A stretch of 18,928 bases of DNA from an uncultured Oscillospiraceae bacterium (GTDB taxonomy: Bacteria; Bacillota_A; Clostridia; Oscillospirales; Oscillospiraceae): assembly GCA_900757695.1 (NCBI GenBank), contig CAAEOU010000312.1, positions 1 through 18,928 on the forward strand, read 5' to 3'. The translations under genes and the position numbers were made by a program. Positions 1 through 6,796 of this stretch are shown in pieces. The notes under the pieces were generated by a model. The model was given only the letters and a program-made list of their open reading frames with translations. It made no database searches and had not been told where the DNA came from. Position 1 is the stretch's first letter. Every line of letters begins with the position of its first letter.

Positions 1-326
1 CACTGAGGATTCTCAATGGTTTCCCGGTATCGGAGAAATTCCTCCGTGGGATGCTGGCGGCGGTCGTTGCCCATGCCGAGATCCCGAACCGTGGTGACGC
101 CGGACTGCGCCCAGCTGCGAAGAGCACGGTCATTGTATTCGATGTCTCCGGTGACGATGTGCATGTGTGCATCGATGATCCCCGGCAAAACCGCCGCATA
201 GCCGCTCATATCGATGATTTCATCTGCGGCATCGAAGAGGCCAATACTGGAAATGATACCGTCCTCCACCAGAATATCGGCGTTGGGGCCGGAGAAAATG
301 TTGCAGTTTTTCAGCAGTGTTTTCAC
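1..326 (-). CDS. Amidohydrolase family protein (metal-dependent hydrolase), 3' end cut by window edge
   Basis: The 108 visible N-terminal codons form a typical amidohydrolase start: a small beta-sandwich segment (residues 1-45), then the metal-binding signature PGIIDAHMHI with the HxH pair at His54 and His56, then a segment reading SGVTTVRDLG near residues 75-84. That combination resembles the imidazolonepropionase / aryl-dipeptidase-like branch that hydrolyses C-N bonds in cyclic or acyl amides; the actual substrate cannot be told. There is no signal peptide, so it should be cytoplasmic. The start is GTG at 326: the ribosome binding site AGGGGGG lies 7 nt upstream and overlaps the TAG stop of the SnoaL-like gene, so translation of the two is probably coupled. 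It should share the candidate sigma-54 promoter upstream of that gene. The C-terminal two thirds, including the remaining metal ligands, lie outside the window. Confidence 0.85.
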   Translation of the reverse strand, partial: MKTLLKNCNIFSGPNADILVEDGIISSIGLFDAADEIIDMSGYAAVLPGIIDAHMHIVTGDIEYNDRALRSWAQSGVTTVRDLGMGNDRRQHPTEEFLRYRETIENPQ

Positions 327-338
327 GTGGGCACCCCC

Positions 339-1070
339 CTACTTGTGGACAATGTGTTTGTGGGGAAGCGGGCCCCATTTGTCGGGATTGCTGCCCTCAT
401 CGGGGTTGAAGGAAGAAATCCGGGGAGGCTCGTCCGGGGGATAGTAGGGGGAAGGCGTGCGGCGGCAGTCGGGGCACTCTAAGAAGTCCTTGTGGTAGGG
501 CGTCCGAAGCCAGCAGATGGGCCGGAGCTTCAAGATCTTCCACTCGCCGGTTTCCTTGACAAACTCGTTGTCATATTTACCGGCGATCCAGAAGGCGGTA
601 TCCTTCTTTGTCTTGGTCTCGGGGTCGAAGACCCGATTGGTGTGGGGCCCGAAAATGTGCCATTGACCCCATGCATGGGTGCCGTCCTCGCTGATCTCGA
701 TCATGGGGGAAGAAATGGTAAGCATCAGCAGCAGGAAGGCGCGGTCTGTATTAGTGTTGGACATTTCACCGACCTTTGGGGTGGTGTCGATCATGTTGCC
801 GTGCTTATCCATCCGGCGGCCCATGGTGTACCAGACCCGCTTGACATGCTCCTGTCCCTTATAAGCGCCGGAGTCCATGATCTCTACCCGCACATCTTCG
901 TTGGTGTGGGTCCAGAGGTCATCCCAGACATCGGCAATTTTGCCGTTTTCCATATAAAAGATGTAGCGGCTCATAAGGTTTTGCACCTCAACGGCATCGG
1001 TATGATGGGAAAGGCGGGTGAGCTCCTTTTCCAGTTTGTCGATTTTTTCCAGCAATGCTTTTTCGTCCAT
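339..1070 (-). CDS. SnoaL-like / NTF2-superfamily protein of unknown substrate
   Basis: This is a 243-residue protein. Residues 3-21 form a short amphipathic helix (LLEKIDKLEKELTRL), followed by an NTF2/SnoaL-like alpha+beta domain (about 22-185) recognisable from the helical start (VQNLMSRYIFYMENG), the YKGQEHVKRVW segment and the beta-strand AWGQWHIFGPH. A roughly 50-residue proline-rich tail follows, with a CPDC pair at Cys199/Cys202, which is unusual for the fold. SnoaL-like proteins include small-molecule cyclases, dehydratases (for example BaiE, the bile acid 7alpha-dehydratase) and isomerases, and many have no known role. The ATG at 1070 is chosen because AAAGGAG sits 9 nt upstream; the open frame extends to 1283 only by reading through the promoter region. 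It is first in an operon with the amidohydrolase and is expressed divergently from SBP1. Fold confidence is moderate; catalytic function is unknown. Confidence 0.8.
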   Translation of the reverse strand: MDEKALLEKIDKLEKELTRLSHHTDAVEVQNLMSRYIFYMENGKIADVWDDLWTHTNEDVRVEIMDSGAYKGQEHVKRVWYTMGRRMDKHGNMIDTTPKVGEMSNTNTDRAFLLLMLTISSPMIEISEDGTHAWGQWHIFGPHTNRVFDPETKTKKDTAFWIAGKYDNEFVKETGEWKILKLRPICWLRTPYHKDFLECPDCRRTPSPYYPPDEPPRISSFNPDEGSNPDKWGPLPHKHIVHK

Positions 1071-1098
1071 GATGATGGTCTCCTTTCGGTGTTTCGGG

Positions 1099-1109
1099 TT
1101 CTGCCAGAA
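1099..1109. promoter_or_regulatory. Small palindrome at the predicted start site of the leftward transcript
   Basis: TTCTG-C-CAGAA is a perfect 5-bp dyad around one base. It lies over the transcription start predicted for the leftward sigma-54 promoter (about 1104), where a repressor could act. An 11-bp palindrome can occur by chance, so this is only a candidate operator. Confidence 0.25.
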
Positions 1110-1114
1110 TACTG

Positions 1115-1130
1115 TGCAAGTATTGTGCCA
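1115..1130 (-). promoter_or_regulatory. Candidate sigma-54 (-24/-12) promoter for the SnoaL-like/amidohydrolase operon
   Basis: On the minus strand the site reads TGGCACAATACTTGCA. It matches the sigma-54 consensus TGGCACG-N4-TTGCW at every fixed position except the last G of the -24 block, and has the required GG-N10-GC spacing (GG at 1129-1128, GC at 1117-1116). The expected start of transcription is near 1104, giving a leader of about 34 nt before the ATG at 1070. No sigma-A promoter of similar quality was seen here. The enhancer-binding activator that such a promoter needs is not encoded in the window. Confidence 0.72.
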
Positions 1131-1145
1131 ACTGAAAAATCTGAC

Positions 1146-1161
1146 TGGCACAGACATTGCA
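1146..1161 (+). promoter_or_regulatory. Candidate sigma-54 (-24/-12) promoter for the SBP1-SBP2 operon
   Basis: The site reads TGGCACAGACATTGCA, again matching TGGCACG-N4-TTGCW at all but one fixed position with GG (1147-1148) exactly 10 nt before GC (1159-1160). The predicted transcription start is near 1171, leaving a leader of about 27 nt that contains the ribosome binding site AAAGGAG. It lies head to head with the minus-strand site at 1115-1130: the two -24 blocks form a perfect 7-bp inverted repeat (TGTGCCA / TGGCACA) separated by 15 bp. Confidence 0.75.
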
Positions 1162-1198
1162 AGATATCGGGTATCCAAACTCGAAAGGAGACACTCAA

Positions 1199-2920
1199 AT
1201 GAAAAAGAAGCTAGGTTCTCTTGCACTGATCCTGTCAATTTTGGCGGGAATCCTCTCCGGATGCGGAAATGCGCCGGCAGCATCGAACAAAAGCGTACCG
1301 GAATCTGTACAGCCGTCCGAAAATGAAACAGTCACTGTATCGGAAGCTGCGCCGGAAGTCCCGGAGGCGGACAGCGTGCAGCCGGAGCTTTCTGCGGTGG
1401 AGGAGCCGATCTATGAGAAGGTGCCCGTGGAAGTGCCCTTTGCAGAGGGAGAGAGCGTCAGCATGTTCCTTCTGATCCCGCCCTTTATCTCTGCTCAGCT
1501 CAGCAGCACCAATGAGCTGACGGTGCTGGGAGAGCTGGAAAAACGAACAGGGCTAACCTTCGATATTACACCCGGAAATTATCTGGACGGCAGCACGGAT
1601 GTGAATCTTCTGATCGCTTCCGGCGACTACCCGGATATTATCAACCATGCGGATCTCTATTCCGGCGGGATCGAGGCGGCTATGGAGCACAATATTGTGC
1701 TGGATCTTCATGACTACATTATGAATGATATGCCCAATTTCCTGGCAACCATGAAGTCCTATGATGTGGATGCCCTGAAGCAGATGACCACTGCCAGCGG
1801 GCGCATTGGCTACTTCCCGCAGGTGCACGCAAAGCCCTATATCGACAGCTTTGCCATTGGCCTGAATCAGGACATAATGGATCAATTGAATCTGGAGATC
1901 CCCAAGACCTTTGACCAGCTTCACGATGTGCTCTCTAAGGTATACGCAGAAACCGGTCTTCAGTATGGTCTTTCCAATCAGGGTACCGATGCAGCTCTGA
2001 TGATGGGCTTTGGCGCACCGGCGTTCGGCACCACCGGAGCGGGAATTGAGGGCTTCCGAGTGGTAGATGGCACGGTGGAATATGGCGCCACCACCGATTC
2101 TGCCCGGACTTACCTGGAAACCATGGCACAGTGGTTCAGCGAGGGCCTGATCTATTCGGACTTCCTGTCCTATGAGGACTTCCAGCAGACCAATATGGTA
2201 GCCGCCGGCACCCTGTTCGGCAACGGCAATGTCAATGCCCAGACGCTGGGAGAGGCCGCCGGAAACGGCGTCAATATTACTGCGATCCCCTATCTCACTG
2301 AAAAAGAGGGGGACCCCATTCAGCTCAAGGGCTCCGGCGAGATCGTGCGCAGCGCAGCGTGGTCCGTGTCTACGGGAGCCGATGAGGAGACGGTTTCCCT
2401 GATCTGCCAGCTGGTGGACTATATTTTCTCTGAGGAAGGCACCCTGCTCTTTAACTACGGCGTAGAAGGACAGGGATATGAGCTGGACGAAAACGGCCAG
2501 CCCCAGTGGAGCGACCTTATTATGAATTACGAGGGCGGCTATACCACAGCGGCAGTGCTCTATGCGACGGCAACGCCTTCGGAGTTTATCTGCGGCATCT
2601 ATGACGACGATAAGTTTAATTTCAGCTATACGGACAAGCAGCGGGAGTGCCAGGATATCATCAACACCTCCAGCACCGGTGCATGGGATTTCCCGGTGGG
2701 CGCAGATGTGGCCATGACCACAGAGGAAACGGCAGAGGCAGCGGCAATTTCCGGCGATCTTTCCACCTATGTCTCTGAGACGGCCCTCAGCTGGATCTGC
2801 GGACAGCAGCCGCTGAATGACGAAACATGGCAGACTTATCTGGAGAAGTGCCGCACCATGCGGTCCGAAGACCTGACAGAAATTTACCAGACGGTATATG
2901 ACCGGTTTATGGCAGAGTGA
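1199..2920 (+). CDS. Extracellular solute-binding lipoprotein SBP1 (family 1, LipO-like)
   Basis: A 573-residue exported lipoprotein. It has a lysine-rich N terminus, a hydrophobic stretch and the lipobox LSGC with the lipidated Cys at residue 22, followed by an acidic Ser/Glu/Pro linker to about residue 75. The mature part carries the hallmarks shared by all four lipoproteins here: NLLIASGDYPDII, PKTFDQLHDVL and EGLIYSDF. These belong to the large (about 550-600 aa) ABC-type family 1 binding proteins, usually for oligosaccharides or other small solutes. The ATG at 1199 is used because AAAGGAG lies 8 nt upstream and the signal peptide starts there. It is first in a two-gene operon with SBP2, driven by a candidate sigma-54 promoter. 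It is divergent from its paralogues at the otherwise conserved RQDWLD segment (here NQDIMD). No permease gene accompanies it. Confidence 0.9.
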   Translation: MKKKLGSLALILSILAGILSGCGNAPAASNKSVPESVQPSENETVTVSEAAPEVPEADSVQPELSAVEEPIYEKVPVEVPFAEGESVSMFLLIPPFISAQLSSTNELTVLGELEKRTGLTFDITPGNYLDGSTDVNLLIASGDYPDIINHADLYSGGIEAAMEHNIVLDLHDYIMNDMPNFLATMKSYDVDALKQMTTASGRIGYFPQVHAKPYIDSFAIGLNQDIMDQLNLEIPKTFDQLHDVLSKVYAETGLQYGLSNQGTDAALMMGFGAPAFGTTGAGIEGFRVVDGTVEYGATTDSARTYLETMAQWFSEGLIYSDFLSYEDFQQTNMVAAGTLFGNGNVNAQTLGEAAGNGVNITAIPYLTEKEGDPIQLKGSGEIVRSAAWSVSTGADEETVSLICQLVDYIFSEEGTLLFNYGVEGQGYELDENGQPQWSDLIMNYEGGYTTAAVLYATATPSEFICGIYDDDKFNFSYTDKQRECQDIINTSSTGAWDFPVGADVAMTTEETAEAAAISGDLSTYVSETALSWICGQQPLNDETWQTYLEKCRTMRSEDLTEIYQTVYDRFMAE

Positions 2921-2932
2921 GGAGGAAGAATT

Positions 2933-4702
2933 GTGAAAAATAGAATTGCAGCGCTGCTGCTGACGGGCACACTGCTGACCGCGGCTCTCGCAGGCTGTGG
3001 CGGTGGGAAAAGTACCCCGGAAGCTTCAGCTTCGGCTCCGGCAGAAGGGCAGAGCGTCTCATCGGTAGAATCTATGGCATCGGTGCCCGCAGCACAGCCT
3101 GAGCCTGAGACGGAAAGTACGCAGGAAGAAAGTCTGGCAGAACAGCCTGCTGAGATTCAGCATCTGGTGGAATTCCCGCTGGAAGAACCTTTCTCCATTT
3201 CCATCAGTATGTCCACCACGCCCTCCCTTACCGGCAGCGGTCTCATTCAGGACGCAGGGCAGGATCTGGGATGGGCAAAATGGCTCCATAATCGCACCGG
3301 CGCAGACATTCAGGTAGATCTCTATTCCTTCTTTGACTCTGCGGATAAGCAGAACCTGATGATCGCATCCGGCGATTATACAGACGTCATTGTGGGCAGT
3401 CTCAGCTATTCCGGCGGGGTAGACGGTGCGGTAGAAGAGGGCGTGCTGACGGATATCTCCGAATATGCGGCGTATATGCCCGACTACATGAATGCCCTGT
3501 ATTCCAACGTAAACTATGTACAACTGGGCTATTCCACTGACTTCCATTTGACCGCCTTCTACGGCCTCAACGACAGCGCAGCCCTGCCGGACTATGGCCC
3601 GGTGATCCGTCAGGACTGGCTGGATGCACAGGGGCTGGAAAAGCCGGTGACCTATGATGACCTCCACGAGGTGCTGACCGTATTCAAGAATGCCTATGGT
3701 GCGACCTTGTGGCTCACCAGCTATGGCGGTGTACCCGGAGATTTCTCCGGCGGCTATGGTTTCCCGGAATATAGCGGCGGTGTGGCAGCACCCCTGTATG
3801 TGGAAGACGATCAGTTCCTGTTCCCAACGGAAAAACCTGAGTTTCAGGACTACCTGAAAATGATGCACCAGTGGTATCAGGAGGGGCTTATTTATCCCGA
3901 CTTTTTAAGTCAGGGCGAGGTGGATCACCCGGACAGTGCGCTGATCAATAACGGTGATATCGGCGTATGGTTTACTTATGTTGCCTATCTGGAATCCGAG
4001 CAGGCGGCGCTATCTGCGCTGGAGCCCGGCGGCGATATCCGCGGATTTTCTTACCCGGTAAAGCAGGCAGGAGACAGCAACCGGTTCGGCAAGGGCGCTG
4101 CCACCAACGGCGTGGACGGCATGGGCGGCTTCTCCGTTACGACAGCGTCCTCCGATGTTGCGACTCTGTGCGCTGCGCTCAATGAGTTTTATACGCCCGA
4201 TGGTTATACCTTTGCCAACTGGGGAACCGAGAACGAGACCTATACGGTGGATGCAGACGGCAGCAAGCATTTTACGGATCTGATCCTTCAGGATGAATAT
4301 GGTTTGGGCTCTGCGGTGATGATGACCTACTATTTCTTTAAGGACGGCCCCTATCAGGTGGATTATGACCGCTACCTCTCTTCCTACACAGATCGTCAGG
4401 TGGAAGCCTGTGAGCTGTGGATGACGGAGAATCCGGGCATTATCAGCTATACCCTGACCACGGATCAGAGCTATGAGTTCTATGGCTACCAGTCGGATGT
4501 GTTTACGACCTATCAGGAGTATGTGGTCAAGTTTATCACCGGGGATAAGGATATTGACAGCGACTGGAAGGAGTTCCTTGACAAGCTGGATGGCTGCGGC
4601 CTTCAGAGTTTGCTGAAACTGGGACAGACCGGTGTCGAGCAGTACGATGCACGGCTGGAGGAAGCTGAGGCTTTGTATCAGGCATACCATGAGGAAAAGT
4701 AA
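2933..4702 (+). CDS. Extracellular solute-binding lipoprotein SBP2 (family 1, LipO-like)
   Basis: A 589-residue lipoprotein, paralogous to SBP1, SBP3 and SBP4. The signal peptide ends in the lipobox LAGC with Cys22, followed by a glycine/serine and then Ser/Glu/Pro/Gln-rich linker to about residue 80. The mature domain contains NLMIASGDYTDVI, VIRQDWLDAQGLEKP and EGLIYPDF, the same landmarks as in the other three. It starts at GTG (2933), 12 nt after the SBP1 stop, with AGGAGG 7 nt upstream, so it is very likely co-transcribed with SBP1 and possibly translationally coupled. It should bind a ligand at the outer face of the membrane; the ligand is unknown and no cognate transporter subunits lie nearby. 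A strong hairpin terminator follows. Confidence 0.9.
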   Translation: MKNRIAALLLTGTLLTAALAGCGGGKSTPEASASAPAEGQSVSSVESMASVPAAQPEPETESTQEESLAEQPAEIQHLVEFPLEEPFSISISMSTTPSLTGSGLIQDAGQDLGWAKWLHNRTGADIQVDLYSFFDSADKQNLMIASGDYTDVIVGSLSYSGGVDGAVEEGVLTDISEYAAYMPDYMNALYSNVNYVQLGYSTDFHLTAFYGLNDSAALPDYGPVIRQDWLDAQGLEKPVTYDDLHEVLTVFKNAYGATLWLTSYGGVPGDFSGGYGFPEYSGGVAAPLYVEDDQFLFPTEKPEFQDYLKMMHQWYQEGLIYPDFLSQGEVDHPDSALINNGDIGVWFTYVAYLESEQAALSALEPGGDIRGFSYPVKQAGDSNRFGKGAATNGVDGMGGFSVTTASSDVATLCAALNEFYTPDGYTFANWGTENETYTVDADGSKHFTDLILQDEYGLGSAVMMTYYFFKDGPYQVDYDRYLSSYTDRQVEACELWMTENPGIISYTLTTDQSYEFYGYQSDVFTTYQEYVVKFITGDKDIDSDWKEFLDKLDGCGLQSLLKLGQTGVEQYDARLEEAEALYQAYHEEK

Positions 4703-4718
4703 GATATAAACGGGATCG

Positions 4719-4753
4719 AAAGGGCGCTGCCTCACTGCGAGACAGCGCCCTTT
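4719..4753 (+). terminator. Rho-independent terminator after SBP2 (possibly bidirectional)
   Basis: A perfect 11-bp stem (AAAGGGCGCTG pairing with CAGCGCCCTTT) with a 13-nt loop lies 16 nt after the SBP2 stop and is followed by a T-rich stretch. It sits between convergent SBP2 and SBP3, and its A-rich left flank means it could also stop the leftward SBP3 transcript. Confidence 0.85.
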
Positions 4754-4847
4754 GTGTATATTCCGTATGTTTTCGCTGGGATTGATGTGACGCATACCTT
4801 GCCGGTATGGTGCATATATCCCCCGAAGGTTTAGAAATGCATTTGTG

Positions 4848-6584
4848 TTAAGCTGCGTTATACCGATCCAGTGCAGACTGCTGCTGCTGGATGCAGGTGG
4901 CAATATTCATGGCCTCGATGGCGGCAACATATTCGTCCCATGTGGCGTCAATGTCCACATCGCCCATGATTGCCTGCAAGGTATACTGGCCGACATAGGT
5001 GCCAATATCGCTGTAGGTGTTGGCATAGGTGGTGTTTTCCTCAGAGGTCATCTGCACACCGGTGGGGATCACATAAGCATCATCACCCAGCGGCCAGATA
5101 TCCCTTGCGGCCTCCCACTGGGCATCGGTGAACCGTGCGTACTGCCGATAATCGTCCTGAACGCCGACCAGAGAGAAGGTCGTATATTTGGTGATCGCCA
5201 GCTGCTCCGGCAGTCCATCCGGGTTGTTGAAGATCATATCGTTGAGTTCCGGTTTGCCCTCGGCGTTGTAATCAAAGGTCAGACCCTCTACGCCGTAATT
5301 GGACAGCAGCTGTCCTTCTTCGCTGTAGATATAGTCTGCCCAGCGAGCCACCAGAACCGGATCCTCACAGTGGGTGGAGATGCAGTAGCCACCGGTGGCG
5401 GAAGCACCACGGCTCTCGCTGAAGTGCAGGGTGTCGCCCTCATTTTCAACAGGGTCATAAGCGCCCACAACGACGATGTCGGGATTGTTGCCGACTACTT
5501 CGCTGTAGCGGTTGGGGATATCCTGGGTGTTGAGACCATAGAGTCCCATCTGGTTGTTCAAAACCAGATCATCCGGGGGATTGGTGTTGGAATCCACATA
5601 GGTGTAAAAATCCTTGTAGATCAGGCCATCGGCATACCACTTTGACAGGGTGGTGAGATATTTTTTATAGCCGTCCTCCATGGGGCCATATTTGACTTCG
5701 CCATTGATCTGGAAGAAGGGAGAGCCCATCTGGATCGGGGGCGCCTTGACACCATAACCGGAGGCAAAGAAATTGCCCTGATAGGAGCCGTTCCGGGAGA
5801 GCATCATGGGGGCGCTGGCATTTTTCTGGTTTTTGAATGCGGTCAAAACATCGTAATACTCATCATAGGTTTTGGGGCGCTCCAAGCCGAGATCATCCAG
5901 CCAGTCCTGACGGATCTGAAGGCCATAGTCGGGCAGACTGCCACGCTCTTTCAGAATGGCGATCTGATAGATGTTGCCCTGATTGGAGGTGAGGTCGGTG
6001 ATGAATACATCCTGACTGTGGATCATGTTGTAGTAGTTCGGCATCCACTGGTCGATGAGATCATCTATCGCAATGATGACATCGTCCGCCCATGCGGTGT
6101 CCAGACCGCCGGTGTAGTTGGTGTCAACGTCGTGCATCAGATCGCAGTAATCACCGCCTGCGATCATCAGATTAAACTTTTCCACAGCGGTTTCTGCATT
6201 TTCCAGACGGAATTCTGTCTTGATGCCGGTGCGCTGCTCCATCTCCTGGAAGAACAGCGTGTCTGCATAGCTCTCCATGCCAAAGGCGGCAAAGAAGGGG
6301 AACCATCCGTCAAAAATGGTAATGGTTTTATCGCCGTCAGCAATTGGGAAAACGCCTGCGCCCTCGGCAAATTCGTGGGTCTCTGCCTCCAGAACGCTTT
6401 CCTCTGCGGCGCTGGAGGATTCCACAGCCGGCGCAGGGGCTTCCTCCGGGGCTTTCGCTTCTTCTGAGGAAACGGATGCCGCTTTTTCAGAACTGGGAGC
6501 AGAAGCCGCCGGATTTCCGCAGCCGGACAGCATGGTGGTCAACATGCCAAGGGCAAGCAGCAGGGCAAATAGTCTCTTTTTCAT
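4848..6584 (-). CDS. Extracellular solute-binding lipoprotein SBP3 (family 1, LipO-like)
   Basis: A 578-residue lipoprotein with a KKR N terminus, a hydrophobic core and the lipobox LSGC (Cys22), then an Ala/Ser/Glu/Pro linker. The binding domain carries FNLMIAGGDYCDLM, QIRQDWLDDLGLERPKTYDE and DGLIYKDF, matching the other three paralogues in order and spacing; it is closest to SBP2 in the RQDWLD region. It starts at ATG 6584 with AAGGAG 9 nt upstream. It appears to be a single-gene transcription unit with its own sigma-A promoter and an overlapping palindromic operator candidate, so it is probably regulated differently from SBP1-SBP2. No permease is adjacent. Confidence 0.9.
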   Translation of the reverse strand: MKKRLFALLLALGMLTTMLSGCGNPAASAPSSEKAASVSSEEAKAPEEAPAPAVESSSAAEESVLEAETHEFAEGAGVFPIADGDKTITIFDGWFPFFAAFGMESYADTLFFQEMEQRTGIKTEFRLENAETAVEKFNLMIAGGDYCDLMHDVDTNYTGGLDTAWADDVIIAIDDLIDQWMPNYYNMIHSQDVFITDLTSNQGNIYQIAILKERGSLPDYGLQIRQDWLDDLGLERPKTYDEYYDVLTAFKNQKNASAPMMLSRNGSYQGNFFASGYGVKAPPIQMGSPFFQINGEVKYGPMEDGYKKYLTTLSKWYADGLIYKDFYTYVDSNTNPPDDLVLNNQMGLYGLNTQDIPNRYSEVVGNNPDIVVVGAYDPVENEGDTLHFSESRGASATGGYCISTHCEDPVLVARWADYIYSEEGQLLSNYGVEGLTFDYNAEGKPELNDMIFNNPDGLPEQLAITKYTTFSLVGVQDDYRQYARFTDAQWEAARDIWPLGDDAYVIPTGVQMTSEENTTYANTYSDIGTYVGQYTLQAIMGDVDIDATWDEYVAAIEAMNIATCIQQQQSALDRYNAA

Positions 6585-6608
6585 TCATTTCTTCTCCTTT
6601 TTCAGATT

Positions 6609-6627
6609 GCGGAAAATTATTTTCCGC
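6609..6627. promoter_or_regulatory. 19-bp palindromic operator candidate upstream of SBP3
   Basis: GCGGAAAAT-T-ATTTTCCGC is a perfect 9-bp dyad around one base. It begins right at the predicted transcription start of SBP3, downstream of the -10 box and upstream of the ribosome binding site, the usual place for a repressor operator. It lacks a GC-rich stem followed by a T-run, so it is unlikely to be a terminator. The cognate regulator is unknown. Confidence 0.6.
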
Positions 6628-6634
6628 TATTTTG

Positions 6635-6663
6635 AGTATAGCAAGGCCGCCGAAGGCCGTCAA
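6635..6663 (-). promoter_or_regulatory. Sigma-A promoter of SBP3
   Basis: On the minus strand, TTGACG (-35, 6663-6658) is followed after exactly 17 nt by TATACT (-10, 6640-6635), both one base from consensus. The expected start near 6628 gives a leader of about 44 nt, and the 19-bp palindrome at 6609-6627 lies immediately downstream. Confidence 0.8.
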
Positions 6664-6731
6664 TTCTCAAAAATCGCACCCGTTACTTACAAAAATCGTA
6701 AAGTGTTGTAGGATACCGCGAAGAAAAATGA

Positions 6732-6768
6732 CAAATCCGCCTGATCGGTGTAAAATCAGGCGGATTTG
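6732..6768 (-). terminator. Rho-independent terminator after the ferredoxin-flavoprotein gene
   Basis: A perfect 14-bp stem with a 9-nt loop (arms 6732-6745 and 6755-6768) begins 28 nt past the stop of the flavoprotein gene. On the minus strand it is followed by a T-rich tract (TTTGTCATTTTTC). It separates that gene from SBP3. Confidence 0.88.
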
Positions 6769-6796
6769 CAGTGCTTCTATTTACACAATGTAAAAG

